64,000 nt of DNA, taken from Methanobacterium sp. Lineage in GTDB: Archaea; Methanobacteriota; Methanobacteria; Methanobacteriales; Methanobacteriaceae. The notes under the pieces were generated by a model. That model did not search any database. It saw nothing but the letters and a program-made list of their open reading frames with translations, and was not told where the DNA came from. The position numbers and the translations under genes are program-made. Where the stretch lies: assembly GCA_018263005.1 (NCBI GenBank), contig JADFDH010000002.1:248001-312000 (forward strand). Reading direction: 5' to 3'. This document shows, one piece after another, positions 9,912 through 18,944 of the stretch (position 1 is the first letter of the stretch; each line of letters begins with the position of its first letter).

Positions 9912-10352
9912 ATTCTGATAGGTCGCTCTATATAGTGATAGCAAAAATATTGAATTCTTTTTTTGAGTTAATACCATTAAATAAATTATTTCTTTGATAT
10001 GGGCAATTTGCTAATTTTCATTCTTATAACTGTCTAAAATAGGTATTTCCCCCATTAAATGTTGTGAAAATACAATTTTTAATGTTTAATTTTTTTTTAA
10101 AATTATTAAACTGTTTTCTCAAGATGATATCATATATTTTTAATTATAAAATTGATAAAATATATTCAACAAACAAAATTTGATTTTTTGAAATTTTAAA
10201 CTTAGAAGAGGATATCTCAATGTCTATAAACATCAATGAAGTAGAGAAAATCTTTAAACATTTAGAATCAGTGTAATTGATGATAATAAAAAATAATTTT
10301 TGTTATAATAACTACAGTAGGATAATGTTATAAATAAAAATCAGGAGTAAGA
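9912..10352 (+). other. gene-poor AT-rich gap with one 18-codon ORF
   Basis: This 441-base stretch is mostly A/T runs. The only coding-like item is an ATG at 10220 with GAAGAGGAT upstream that opens 18 codons (MSININEVEKIFKHLESV) to a stop at 10276. It could be a leader peptide or the relic of a longer gene. No RNA structure is evident by eye. Confidence 0.4.
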
Positions 10353-10769
10353 ATGTTCGGCTTAACCAAAAGACAGTTTCTCAAAAAAAGCAAAAAATCT
10401 TTACAACAAACCGGTATTCAAATGCTAGCACTAAGGGGTTTAATGAACAAAGAATCTAAAGGAGTAATCAGCCTCCGGGAAGCTCAGCGGAGCCTGGATA
10501 CACTGCGAAACCAGGTGGAAAATAGCTTCTCGACCTATGAAAAACTTAATCCACCTTCTAAATGCCTTCCACTGCAACTGAAAATTTTCAATTCAATGAT
10601 AATCTTTCACAGTTCACTAGTTTCTTATTCAGAATCTTTAAACAACTCAGAGAAGGGTTTAACAAATGAAGCTGATTTATTACTAAATGAATCCGCTCGA
10701 AAACTTAAAAAATATCAAGAAATTGCCTTATCCTTAAGTAAAGAAATTGATTCCTATCTAAAAAAATAG
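10353..10769 (+). CDS. hypothetical helical protein
   Basis: A 138-aa soluble protein that I do not recognise. It has a basic N-terminus (KRQFLKKSKKSLQQ), is almost wholly alpha-helical in composition with heptad-like leucines, and shows no cysteines in motif spacing and no signal peptide. A clear Shine-Dalgarno site (CAGGAGTAAG) sits just before the ATG, which supports the gene as real. It precedes the GAP-family gene by 58 bases on the same strand. Confidence 0.72.
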   Translation: MFGLTKRQFLKKSKKSLQQTGIQMLALRGLMNKESKGVISLREAQRSLDTLRNQVENSFSTYEKLNPPSKCLPLQLKIFNSMIIFHSSLVSYSESLNNSEKGLTNEADLLLNESARKLKKYQEIALSLSKEIDSYLKK

Positions 10770-10827
10770 ATACATAATTATAAATAAAAACAGTTCCCAA
10801 CAATATCTATCTATAGGTGGCATCATT

Positions 10828-11526
10828 ATGGACTCAACTCAACTCGCAATACAGATTATTCCCCTAGCATGGGCAGCGGCGGTTAGCCCCACTGCATTGT
10901 CTTTTTTTCTGATTATGATGTCTTTAACTGATAAACCTCGACTGGCTGGCCTTTCATTCTATTTTGGAGCAATTATAGTATTTTTAATCACTGTAATAAT
11001 AGGTATAATGCTGGGCGATACCCTCACATCAAGTGGACACACAGACCCAGGCACCGTAGGCGCTGTTGATATGTTTTTAGGCGCATTACTTGTCCTTCTA
11101 GGTATTAGGAACATTTTCGGTAAAAAAAGCGATAACCACAGTGGTGCCCTATTAAAATATCTTCAGGTGGAAGAAACCGCCAGTAATTTACATAAAATAA
11201 AAAGATATTTCACCGTAGGTTTTTTAACCTTTTTAATTAACTTCAGTACTGCAATATTCGTATTAGCTGCCGCGCGTCAGATAGGAATGACCAATGCAGG
11301 AGTTGTACCAAATACAATTGCCATAATAGTTCTTCTCATCATAACCCTAGTAGTAATAGAAGTTCCACTGCTTTTCTTCCTGCTTTTACCAAAGACCGGT
11401 GAAAAAGCCATGAAACCAGTGAACACATGGATATCCAACAATGGAAATTACTTAATCGCTGCTTTTCTAATATGTATAGGTATTTACATAGTCTATAATG
11501 GGCTAGGTAAGCTAGGAATGGCTTAA
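10828..11526 (+). CDS. GAP family (SfLAP-like) membrane protein
   Basis: A 232-aa integral membrane protein with about six hydrophobic segments and a charged cytoplasmic loop near residues 90-130. The N-terminal IIPLAWAAAVSPTALSFFLI is typical of the GAP/sulfolipid-1-addressing (SfLAP) family, which belongs to the LysE-like transporter group. Mycobacterial relatives help export glycolipids; the substrate in archaea is unknown. The start ATG has AGGTGG upstream. The gene converges with the TMEM175-like gene six bases beyond its stop. Confidence 0.85.
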   Translation: MDSTQLAIQIIPLAWAAAVSPTALSFFLIMMSLTDKPRLAGLSFYFGAIIVFLITVIIGIMLGDTLTSSGHTDPGTVGAVDMFLGALLVLLGIRNIFGKKSDNHSGALLKYLQVEETASNLHKIKRYFTVGFLTFLINFSTAIFVLAAARQIGMTNAGVVPNTIAIIVLLIITLVVIEVPLLFFLLLPKTGEKAMKPVNTWISNNGNYLIAAFLICIGIYIVYNGLGKLGMA

Positions 11527-11532
11527 AATAAT

Positions 11533-12162
11533 TTAAGATATATTTTTTTCGGTGTATCTTTTTATCAAAGCTTCTAAGGGCAGGATCAAAATATACATCC
11601 ACTCGCTCCAATGGGGAACGGCGAATGAAAGTATGAAAGCAAATAAAGCGATTATAATAAAGAGGGCGTTAACTCTTTTAATCATGATTATATGGCCAGT
11701 ATCAACGTTTTCATGAATAAAATCACTTTTTTCTGCAAAAAACCAGTTTAAATATAAAAATAACGCAATTCCCAGAAGATTTAAGTTAAATACAATATGA
11801 GAAATTGGGTAATCACCATAATCCCCCACTAAAGAGGATGAGAAGGGAACTAGAACTATAAACAATAGGAAGATGATATTAATCCAAAGTATAACCCCAT
11901 TCACATATTTAATATGTTTAAAGACCCGATGATGAATATTCCAGAAAATTGCCAGAAGAAGAAAACTCATAACTAACGCGATTAAATTAGGCAATAACTG
12001 ATAAAGTGTATTTTCAACAGCCTGATTAGATAAATTACCACTAATCTGAGGTACAGCTAAGCTCAAAACCAATAAAGTCATTGCAATGGCAAATATACCA
12101 TCGACTAATGTCTCTAATCGTTTGGTATTTGTATATAAATCTTTATTATGTGATTTAACCAT
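11533..12162 (-). CDS. TMEM175/DUF1211 family membrane protein (putative potassium channel)
   Basis: A 209-aa protein with about six transmembrane segments. The N-terminal LETLVDGIFAIAMTLLVLSL is the hallmark of the DUF1211/TMEM175 family, where a conserved F-S/x-D-x-x-x-A-I segment lines the pore. Prokaryotic members form potassium-permeable tetrameric channels. Here the usual FSDG reads LVDG, and the rest of the first-helix pattern is kept. The start ATG follows GGGATT. Function is by family; selectivity cannot be judged from sequence. Confidence 0.9.
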   Translation of the reverse strand: MVKSHNKDLYTNTKRLETLVDGIFAIAMTLLVLSLAVPQISGNLSNQAVENTLYQLLPNLIALVMSFLLLAIFWNIHHRVFKHIKYVNGVILWINIIFLLFIVLVPFSSSLVGDYGDYPISHIVFNLNLLGIALFLYLNWFFAEKSDFIHENVDTGHIIMIKRVNALFIIIALFAFILSFAVPHWSEWMYILILPLEALIKRYTEKNIS

Positions 12163-12305
12163 TTTAATCCCAAATTTAAGATTGAATGACTAATTTAATG
12201 TATTAACTTTAAAGGTAAATACTTTCCGTGTTTTAAAAAACGATATAATAAATCAAAATGCATATAAACTAAAATAATATTCACTAACCAGACAGGCCGA
12301 TAGGA

Positions 12306-13706
12306 ATGACCAAAGAACTTAATAACCAAAAAAACGTTAAAAAACCAGTTTTAGGATATGATAAATTTTTAATGATGGCCATCTTAAAGGATGGGCCCTT
12401 GAACATCTGGAAATTATCAGAAAAATCCATACTCTTCATTTCATTGATCTGGTATCAGCAACTACCAGATAAAGGACAGGGCTTTATTGAAAGACTATTT
12501 TTTAAGCTTTCAAGACTACGTTCCCAGGTGGAAGACGGTAAAGCAGGGGAAACCATTCACGGGACCCATGCCGAATTAAACAATCTTAAAGAAAGGGGCT
12601 GGGTTAAACTAAATTCTAATGATGAATATGAATTAACCGAGGAAGGATTAAATCAAGCCCATAAATACCAGGAGGATATGAATAAAGAAGCTGCATCCCT
12701 GGATAGTGAATTAAGTCCATCAAACACCGCCAAGAACACCACATATTTAGATGCATTCCTTGCATTGCTTAAACTGGGCAGTGGTTTAATAAGCGGAAGT
12801 ATGGGTTTAATCGCTGACGGTACCGACGCCACCATGGACACCGTAGAAGCTGTTGTGGTTTGGCTGGGGATAAAATACCACCGAGAGAACTTAAGCACCT
12901 TACTGGTTATTTTTGGGTTGTTTGTAGCATCGATCAGTGTAGGATATGACTCCATCACCCACTTATTAGCATCACTGGCAGGGAACGCGGAACCAATAAC
13001 CCTTCCCTATCTAGTCATTGCCGTGGAGCTCGTAGCCATATTAGCCGCTGTATTTCTCTTCTACTATCAGAGGTTCGTTGGTAAAATATCTAACAGTTTA
13101 ACCCTGATATCCCAGTCTGTGGATTCAAAAAATCATATATATATCGGATTTTCGGTTATTATCGGCGCCATTTTCGCCATAAATGGTATTTATTTCGTGG
13201 ATGCTGTTATTGGGCTGGTTGTAGCTGTGGGTATTTTCATAGACGCTTTTGGTCTGCTTAGAGAAGCAATATCCGCTCGAAAAGGCGCTGAAGAGGATTA
13301 TTCAAATAAATATAAATTGCCATTAGAAGCATGCTGGGAAGAAAACAAATTATTAGCCTTCAGAAACTGGATACTCTATATTCTATGGATTGAAAGTCCC
13401 AAAACACGTGATGAGATTGTTTCATCTTTACATAAAGCTTTTCATCCAGATAACTACATTCCAGTTCTCAGTGAACTCAAAGCTACCTGTATGGAAGTTT
13501 ATGATTTTAAAAGTAAGTTCGATATACTAATAATACCATTGAAAAAACATGACCTTATAATAGAAGAAACGCACCAATATCAACTAACAGAAAAGGGTGG
13601 GAAACATCTAAAACACTTTATAAGCAATTTCAAATACTATGATGTGCATCATTCCGATGAGATATTACTGGCAATGTCCCGGGATGAAAAAAATGAAAGA
13701 GAATGA
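12306..13706 (+). CDS. cation diffusion facilitator domain flanked by winged-helix domains
   Basis: A 466-aa protein with three parts. Residues about 15-130 look like a PadR-type winged helix (MMAILKDGPLNIWKL ... ERGWVKLNSNDEYELTEEG). Residues about 145-340 are a CDF transporter core with six membrane segments (SGSMGLIADGTDATMDTVEA in TM2). Residues about 350-460 form a second winged-helix-like region (SELKAT...HDLIIEETHQYQLTEKGGKHLK). TM2 keeps a DxxxD pair (DATMD), but the TM5 site normally HxxxD reads around DSKNHIYIG, so metal transport may be altered. The stop overlaps the next start (ATGA). Role inferred: membrane metal sensor or regulator-transporter hybrid. Confidence 0.8.
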   Translation: MTKELNNQKNVKKPVLGYDKFLMMAILKDGPLNIWKLSEKSILFISLIWYQQLPDKGQGFIERLFFKLSRLRSQVEDGKAGETIHGTHAELNNLKERGWVKLNSNDEYELTEEGLNQAHKYQEDMNKEAASLDSELSPSNTAKNTTYLDAFLALLKLGSGLISGSMGLIADGTDATMDTVEAVVVWLGIKYHRENLSTLLVIFGLFVASISVGYDSITHLLASLAGNAEPITLPYLVIAVELVAILAAVFLFYYQRFVGKISNSLTLISQSVDSKNHIYIGFSVIIGAIFAINGIYFVDAVIGLVVAVGIFIDAFGLLREAISARKGAEEDYSNKYKLPLEACWEENKLLAFRNWILYILWIESPKTRDEIVSSLHKAFHPDNYIPVLSELKATCMEVYDFKSKFDILIIPLKKHDLIIEETHQYQLTEKGGKHLKHFISNFKYYDVHHSDEILLAMSRDEKNERE

Positions 13707-14683
13707 GAATGATTAAGCAATTCCAGATTTATAGAGACGAGTATCAAGGCCCATTGAATCTAGATCTCACCATAAACAGCGGTCAGACATCTCAACCTTC
13801 ATGGAAAGAAAATGAAGGATATTTTCAGGAATTGATAATGTTTGATAATCAGCCTTATCTAGTCAATATCACCAGTTCCTCTTCAGAAAATGAAGATCCG
13901 ATGGATGTTAAAATAGAATCACCAGTAAATGTGGATATAGGTGCATTGAAAAATAAAATCTTTGATATTTTCGGATTAAATGATGATCTAAATATTTTAT
14001 ATAAATTTTTAGAATCAGATCCAAAATTATTCCCCACAATTAAATTCTGCCATGGTTTAAGACTTTTTAAAGCCCAAGATCCTTTCGAATGTATAATATC
14101 ATCCATTTCTTCAGCTAATAATTCCATAATCCGCTGGAGCAGATCCATAAGACAGATGGAAAAAAAATGGGGTGACGAATATCATTTCCTTTCTGGTAAA
14201 TATTACTCCTTTCCCAGCCCCCAAAGAATCTTAATGGCACCAGAGCATGAAATTGAAGAATTTGAATTGTGTGGTGGGGAGAAAGACCTTGAAAAATGTA
14301 TAGACAACCTAAAAGCTTGTGGTTTAGGATACAGGGGCAAATACATTAAACAAGCTGCTCAGCTGGTTCAAGATGATATAGATCTAAATGAACTGGAGAA
14401 GATGGATTACGATGAAGCATTCCAGATTTTACTGCAAATACCGGGTGTTGGACCTAAAGTTGCTGATTGTATTCTTCTCTATGGTTTTGGTAAGGGCGAA
14501 GCATTTCCAGTGGATGTTTGGATAAAAAGAATAATATGTCATTTGTACTTCTCTGGAAAGGATATTCCTGTACCCAAGATAAGGTTGTTTGGTATGGAAG
14601 AATTTGGAGAATACGCAGGATATGTACAACTTTATCTATTCCATTATGCCCGTAAATCCGGGCTTATGAAGACTTTGAAATGA
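13703..14683 (+). CDS. ogg: OGG1-type 8-oxoguanine DNA glycosylase/lyase
   Basis: A 326-aa base-excision-repair enzyme of the HhH-GPD superfamily. An OGG_N-like domain fills the first third; FECIISSISSANNSI follows, and the helix-hairpin-helix IPGVGPKVADCILL carries the Schiff-base lysine K252, with the catalytic aspartate D271 in FPVDVW. The 19-residue spacing equals that of human OGG1 (K249/D268). It removes 8-oxoG and cuts the strand by beta-elimination. The start overlaps the preceding gene's stop by four bases; ATG at 13709 is an alternative. Coupling to the metal-transporter-like gene may reflect an oxidative or metal stress response, which is inference. Confidence 0.92.
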   Translation: MRMIKQFQIYRDEYQGPLNLDLTINSGQTSQPSWKENEGYFQELIMFDNQPYLVNITSSSSENEDPMDVKIESPVNVDIGALKNKIFDIFGLNDDLNILYKFLESDPKLFPTIKFCHGLRLFKAQDPFECIISSISSANNSIIRWSRSIRQMEKKWGDEYHFLSGKYYSFPSPQRILMAPEHEIEEFELCGGEKDLEKCIDNLKACGLGYRGKYIKQAAQLVQDDIDLNELEKMDYDEAFQILLQIPGVGPKVADCILLYGFGKGEAFPVDVWIKRIICHLYFSGKDIPVPKIRLFGMEEFGEYAGYVQLYLFHYARKSGLMKTLK

Positions 14684-14781
14684 TGATAGACAAATTTTTT
14701 TGAATCCACTAGATACTTAGGATTTATTTACCTAGATAACCCCATTATAATCTCAGGAAACCCCATATCTGAAAAAAGTCT

Positions 14782-15192
14782 TCATAAATATTTAACCATG
14801 GTGAATATGTTCTTCCCACCCATATAATCGTATTTAACCTGATTCATATATTTTTTTATGAAATATACACCCAAACCCCCGGTTTTCCTCTCATCCAAAG
14901 GTGCTGTGATGTCTGGTTCATCCAAGGTAGTGGGATCAAAGGGTTTTCCCCTATCTTCTATGATAATTAGAACCCTATCTCCCTCTTTTTTACATTTAAG
15001 AACTATCTTACTCTGCTCTGCCAGTTCACCGTGTTCGATTATATTGGTTATCGCCTCATCTACTGCGATTTGGGTTTGGAACATATCATGATCTCCCATA
15101 CCAAATTTTTGCAGATTATTCACCAAGAATTGGGATATTAATGATAAGCTGTCTAATTTACCAGCCACTTGTATCTGAACCTGTTCATCCAT
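14782..15192 (-). CDS. RsbW/SpoIIAB-like anti-sigma-type serine kinase
   Basis: A 136-aa GHKL ATPase of the HATPase_c_2 type. The N box is VDEAITNIIEHG, the G1 box is IEDRGKPFDP, and the G2-like loop is KTGGLGVYFIKKYM. In bacteria such kinases phosphorylate the STAS antagonist and hold a sigma factor. Here the matching STAS protein and SpoIIE-type phosphatase lie just upstream on the same strand, so the set is complete except for any sigma factor. It lies 131 bases after the phosphatase gene. The output target in this archaeon is unknown. Confidence 0.93.
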   Translation of the reverse strand: MDEQVQIQVAGKLDSLSLISQFLVNNLQKFGMGDHDMFQTQIAVDEAITNIIEHGELAEQSKIVLKCKKEGDRVLIIIEDRGKPFDPTTLDEPDITAPLDERKTGGLGVYFIKKYMNQVKYDYMGGKNIFTMVKYL

Positions 15193-15209
15193 TAAATCAT
15201 CATCTCAAT

Positions 15210-15330
15210 GCTATAGTCTCAATAATATTATTTACGATGATTATTAATCCTATTAATCCTAAAAGTTTTATTTAGGGTAATCCAAATTAGTCCTAAAAAT
15301 GTTATTTACAGTAATTATTAATCCTATTTA
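15210..15330. repeat. imperfect direct duplication between the phosphatase and kinase genes
   Basis: The segment TTATTTACGATGATTATTAA near 15228 recurs as TTATTTACAGTAATTATTAA near 15301, and AATCCTAAAAG-type sequence is also repeated between them. The period is about 73 bases, and the second copy overlaps the phosphatase stop region. It looks like a small local duplication; no function is implied. Confidence 0.5.
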
Positions 15331-16706
15331 CTTTTTCTATCATCCACTTTCAAAACCATCAATGTGATGTCATCAAATTGAGAGAGGCCCTTTGAATAAC
15401 CTATGACTTCGTCTTTAATTCTATTTACAATTTCTTTAGAAGATAAGCCACTATTAACCTTCACCAGCCTATAAAGCCTTTTTTCTCCAAACAATTCGTC
15501 TTTATCATTCACAGCTTCAGTAACACCATCTGTATAGAATACTATTACATCTCCTGTCTCCAGCTTTATTATCTTCTCCTCTGGCTCCATAGTATCCAGA
15601 GCACCTAAGGCTATGCCCTTTGTTTTTAAACATTCAAGATCACCCATCTTCCTTACAAACATAACCGGTGGATTGTGACCTGCATTTACATAATTCATGG
15701 TTTTATTTTTCAAATCCAATATAGCGTAGAATAGTGTTACGAACATTCCTTTCTTTGAATCTGATGCTATAAGCTCATTGGCCTCTTTAATTACCTGTGC
15801 AGGGTTAGAATTACCCGTTGCCTTAGCTCTTAAAATAGTCCTGGAAACTGCCATGAAAAGTGCGGCTGGGACACTTTTACCTGACACATCGGCTATGGTA
15901 ATTCCTAGCTTTCCTTCTGATAGGGGTATGAAGTCATAGAAATCTCCCCCCACCTCTTTAGCAGGGATATTAATCGCAAATAAATCGTAACCCTCTAAAT
16001 GGGGCATTTCATGGGGTAAGAAACTTTCCTGAATTTCATGAGCTATTTCCAGTTCATATTTTTTCCTCTCTAATTCATCATAAAATTTATCTCTTTCTCT
16101 TGCTGTTTCCCTTTCTTTATTAAGGTTGTTAATGAAAATGGAGAAAATCAACACGCCAATTGCATTGGAGATTATCATGGGCATGTATACTTCTTCAGTA
16201 ATGATCAAAGCTGCGGAATAGGGTTGAGCGATTAGAAGTACCAGGATCATGTGGAAAGACTCTATGGCCACGGCAAATATCACCGCCCTCCATATACCAA
16301 TGAATTTTCCCTTATTCAAAAGATAAATAATCCCGGCGAATAGACCCGCAAAAACAGTTGCTAATGAACAGGGCAGGGTGGTAATTCCCCCTATAAAGAA
16401 ATATCTATAGAGACCGCCGATAAGTCCGACTGCAATTCCAGCTAGGGGTCCCCCTACCAGACCGGCTATCATCGGTCCCAGATCTCTTACATTTCCCATT
16501 GCGCCATCGACGACTATACCTGAGTAACTTCCGAATATAGATAGAAATCCAAAGGATAGGATAAACAAAATCATATTTCGACGAGTGAATTTCTTATCCA
16601 GTATATCATGGAAGAACCGAGTACGCGTGATAAGATAGGCGATAACCAAAATTACGCAGATCTTTTCCAATAAATCCATTAACAGTTCTATAGTAATGGA
16701 AACCAT
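15324..16706 (-). CDS. SpoIIE/RsbU-like PP2C phosphatase with LytS-type membrane sensor
   Basis: A 460-aa protein. The first 200 residues hold about six membrane helices with the 5TMR-LYT pattern (GPMIAGLVGGPLAGIAVGLIGGLYRY). A short coiled-coil linker (about 200-235) follows, then a SpoIIE-type PP2C domain (about 245-455) with EVGGDFYDFIPL, TIADVSGKSVPAALFM and VFYTDGVTEA carrying the metal-binding aspartates. In bacteria RsbU/SpoIIE enzymes dephosphorylate the STAS antagonist; here the membrane sensor would set that activity in response to an unknown envelope signal. It lies 48 bases downstream of the TPP-enzyme gene. Confidence 0.93.
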   Translation of the reverse strand: MVSITIELLMDLLEKICVILVIAYLITRTRFFHDILDKKFTRRNMILFILSFGFLSIFGSYSGIVVDGAMGNVRDLGPMIAGLVGGPLAGIAVGLIGGLYRYFFIGGITTLPCSLATVFAGLFAGIIYLLNKGKFIGIWRAVIFAVAIESFHMILVLLIAQPYSAALIITEEVYMPMIISNAIGVLIFSIFINNLNKERETARERDKFYDELERKKYELEIAHEIQESFLPHEMPHLEGYDLFAINIPAKEVGGDFYDFIPLSEGKLGITIADVSGKSVPAALFMAVSRTILRAKATGNSNPAQVIKEANELIASDSKKGMFVTLFYAILDLKNKTMNYVNAGHNPPVMFVRKMGDLECLKTKGIALGALDTMEPEEKIIKLETGDVIVFYTDGVTEAVNDKDELFGEKRLYRLVKVNSGLSSKEIVNRIKDEVIGYSKGLSQFDDITLMVLKVDDRKSK

Positions 16707-16754
16707 GTTTTATTCCCAAAGACTTCTTATTAAAATTAAATAGTAAATGCTTAG

Positions 16755-18476
16755 TTATAAATAATCCAATCTTTCCTGGTATTTTTTATCTCCCTCTGCG
16801 AACCCTTTTATAGGTGGAACCTCATTAGGATCTATTATAACCTCGATAACTGTGGGTAAACCAGATTCAAGTGCTTTAGGTAAGATTTCTGATAGTTCGC
16901 CTGGTTTTTCTATACGATACCCTTTTGCACCTAAGCCCTGAGCAATTTGAGCAATATTAACTTGTTTATAGGTGGTGGACACAGTTTTATCTCCCAGACT
17001 GTATTTTTGAAGTTCATGTACCAGTCCCAGCATGGAATTATTCTGCACAATCCAAACCACGGGCACTTCATGGTTAACTGCCGTGGCCACCTCCATACCA
17101 TTCATCTGGAAACAACCATCCCCTACAATAGCAATAACTGGCCTATCTGGAGCTGCTAATTTCCCTCCGATTGCAGCGGCAGTTGCATATCCCATGGTAA
17201 GTAATCCGAAGGGCATTATTATATTTGGTTGCTTAAATTGTAGATAATGAATGGCCCATCCTATATGGTTTCCCGTATCTACAAATACAATAGCATCATC
17301 CGGTAAAACTTCTTGAAGTTCCCTCATCAAAGCCTGGGGTTTAACTGGAACTGCCTTTGAATACATTTTCTCTTCCTCCAAGAAAATTCCAGTATCCTCT
17401 TTAAATTTAATTATATTTTCTATTGATCTTTTTTTCAGGGGATCCTGTTTTTGTAATTCTCCTAAAACTCTGAAGGATATTTCATTGATCACTGCCTGAC
17501 AGTCCCCTACCAATGGGATATCAGCCATGTAGTTTTTACCGATTTCTGCGGGATCGATGTTCACATGGATTAAACAGTCACTGGGAGCCAGTTCAGGATC
17601 CCATGATGAAGTGGTAACCTGATTGAAACTGGTTCCTAAGGCGAGTAGCACATCCACATCACTTCTCATGTATTTTTCTGCAGCGGGAGAACCACTGAAT
17701 CCTAACACACCCAGAGATAAAGGATGATCCTCTGGAAATGCTCCTTTAGCCTTGGGGCTAGTGGCTACCGGTATGTTCAACATTTCTGCAAGTTCCAAGG
17801 CTTCCATGGTTGCATTGGATTTTATTACCCCATATCCTAATAATATAGCTGGTTTTTCTGCTTTAACCAGTTTTTCGGTGGCATCTATTACCAGTTTTCT
17901 GTCGAAATAGTTGGATTCAACTTTATAAGAACCTTGAGGTAGAGCTGATTCTTCTATCTCTTCACTCATAATATCTTTTGGAAAACTAATATGAACCGGC
18001 CCGTTTTTACCGCTGGTTGCTATCCTTATTGCTTCTCTTAGAGTTTCTGGCATTTTATATTTGGAAATAATCATTTCACTGAACTTAGTAAGGGGATCGA
18101 ACATGGCCACCGAATCCACCCCTTCTTTGGTTGAATCCTGAAATGTGCCTTTTCCATAAACTTTGGTTGATACCTGTCCAGTTAAAACTAACAAAGGAAC
18201 CTCATCCATATATGCATTGGCTACCCCCGTAACCAGATTCGTACTTCCCGGGCCAGACGTACCGTAACATACTCCTATATTTCCGCTTACCCGAGCATAT
18301 CCATCTGCCATGAATGCGGCGCCTTCTTCATGTTTGGAAAGAATGGGTTTAATGGCTTTCTGCTTATTTAAAGCATCATATATGGGTACAAGGGCTGTTC
18401 CCGGTACACCGAAAAGATATTCCACCCCTTCTTTTTCTAAATATCTTAAAAACAGTTGTGCCGTGCTGATTTTCAT
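16755..18476 (-). CDS. acetolactate synthase-like thiamine diphosphate enzyme
   Basis: A 573-aa protein of the POX/AHAS family with an N-terminal pyrimidine-binding domain (catalytic glutamate in SKHEEGAAFMADGYAR, about E50), a central domain, and a C-terminal diphosphate domain with VGDGCFQMNG...NNSMLG. It resembles the large subunit of acetolactate synthase or related decarboxylases. No small regulatory subunit or other ilv gene is near. Instead it sits 11 bases after the STAS gene and 48 bases before the SpoIIE phosphatase, inside the partner-switching unit. It may be a metabolic enzyme controlled by, or feeding, that switch. The exact substrate is not decidable. Confidence 0.85.
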   Translation of the reverse strand: MKISTAQLFLRYLEKEGVEYLFGVPGTALVPIYDALNKQKAIKPILSKHEEGAAFMADGYARVSGNIGVCYGTSGPGSTNLVTGVANAYMDEVPLLVLTGQVSTKVYGKGTFQDSTKEGVDSVAMFDPLTKFSEMIISKYKMPETLREAIRIATSGKNGPVHISFPKDIMSEEIEESALPQGSYKVESNYFDRKLVIDATEKLVKAEKPAILLGYGVIKSNATMEALELAEMLNIPVATSPKAKGAFPEDHPLSLGVLGFSGSPAAEKYMRSDVDVLLALGTSFNQVTTSSWDPELAPSDCLIHVNIDPAEIGKNYMADIPLVGDCQAVINEISFRVLGELQKQDPLKKRSIENIIKFKEDTGIFLEEEKMYSKAVPVKPQALMRELQEVLPDDAIVFVDTGNHIGWAIHYLQFKQPNIIMPFGLLTMGYATAAAIGGKLAAPDRPVIAIVGDGCFQMNGMEVATAVNHEVPVVWIVQNNSMLGLVHELQKYSLGDKTVSTTYKQVNIAQIAQGLGAKGYRIEKPGELSEILPKALESGLPTVIEVIIDPNEVPPIKGFAEGDKKYQERLDYL

Positions 18477-18487
18477 TTATCCACCAT

Positions 18488-18820
18488 TTAAAAGCTATTA
18501 ACGGCTTCTTCTTCTGTTGGATAAATTTCAAATAGTTGGGTGAACCCCGAAATATCGAAAACCTCCATAACATAAGGTTTTAAACAAGCTAGTTTAACAT
18601 CTCCTTGATTTTTACGAAGTTGTTTTACGGCAGATAGTATTACTCGCAGCCCTGAACTGCTAATATAATCCACACCATCAAAATTGATAACCATTTCCAG
18701 GCAGCTATTATCAATAAGTGAATTAACTTTTTCTTCCAACTTATTAGAGGAATATGCATCTAATCTTCCATTAAGAACAATTATACATACTTTTCCAGCC
18801 TTTGTATCTTCCATGTCCAT
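18488..18820 (-). CDS. STAS-domain anti-anti-sigma-type antagonist (RsbV-like)
   Basis: A protein of about 110 aa with a complete STAS fold. The segment MVINFDGVDYISSSGLRVIL contains the serine that is phosphorylated in RsbV/SpoIIAA proteins. The ATG at 18820 has TGGGGT at proper spacing; a longer reading from a GTG at 18841 lacks a ribosome site. It is the first gene of the unit STAS / TPP enzyme / SpoIIE phosphatase / RsbW kinase. In bacteria the unphosphorylated form binds the kinase and releases its partner. The released partner here is unknown. Confidence 0.92.
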   Translation of the reverse strand: MDMEDTKAGKVCIIVLNGRLDAYSSNKLEEKVNSLIDNSCLEMVINFDGVDYISSSGLRVILSAVKQLRKNQGDVKLACLKPYVMEVFDISGFTQLFEIYPTEEEAVNSF

Positions 18821-18944
18821 GTTTATAACCCCATTATGCACTTGAATAAAATATAATGATTATCATAAATAAGTATATCAGAATAAATTAAATCGCCAGC
18901 ACCCAGTGCCCCAATATATAAAAATAAAAATATCTGTGATCATC

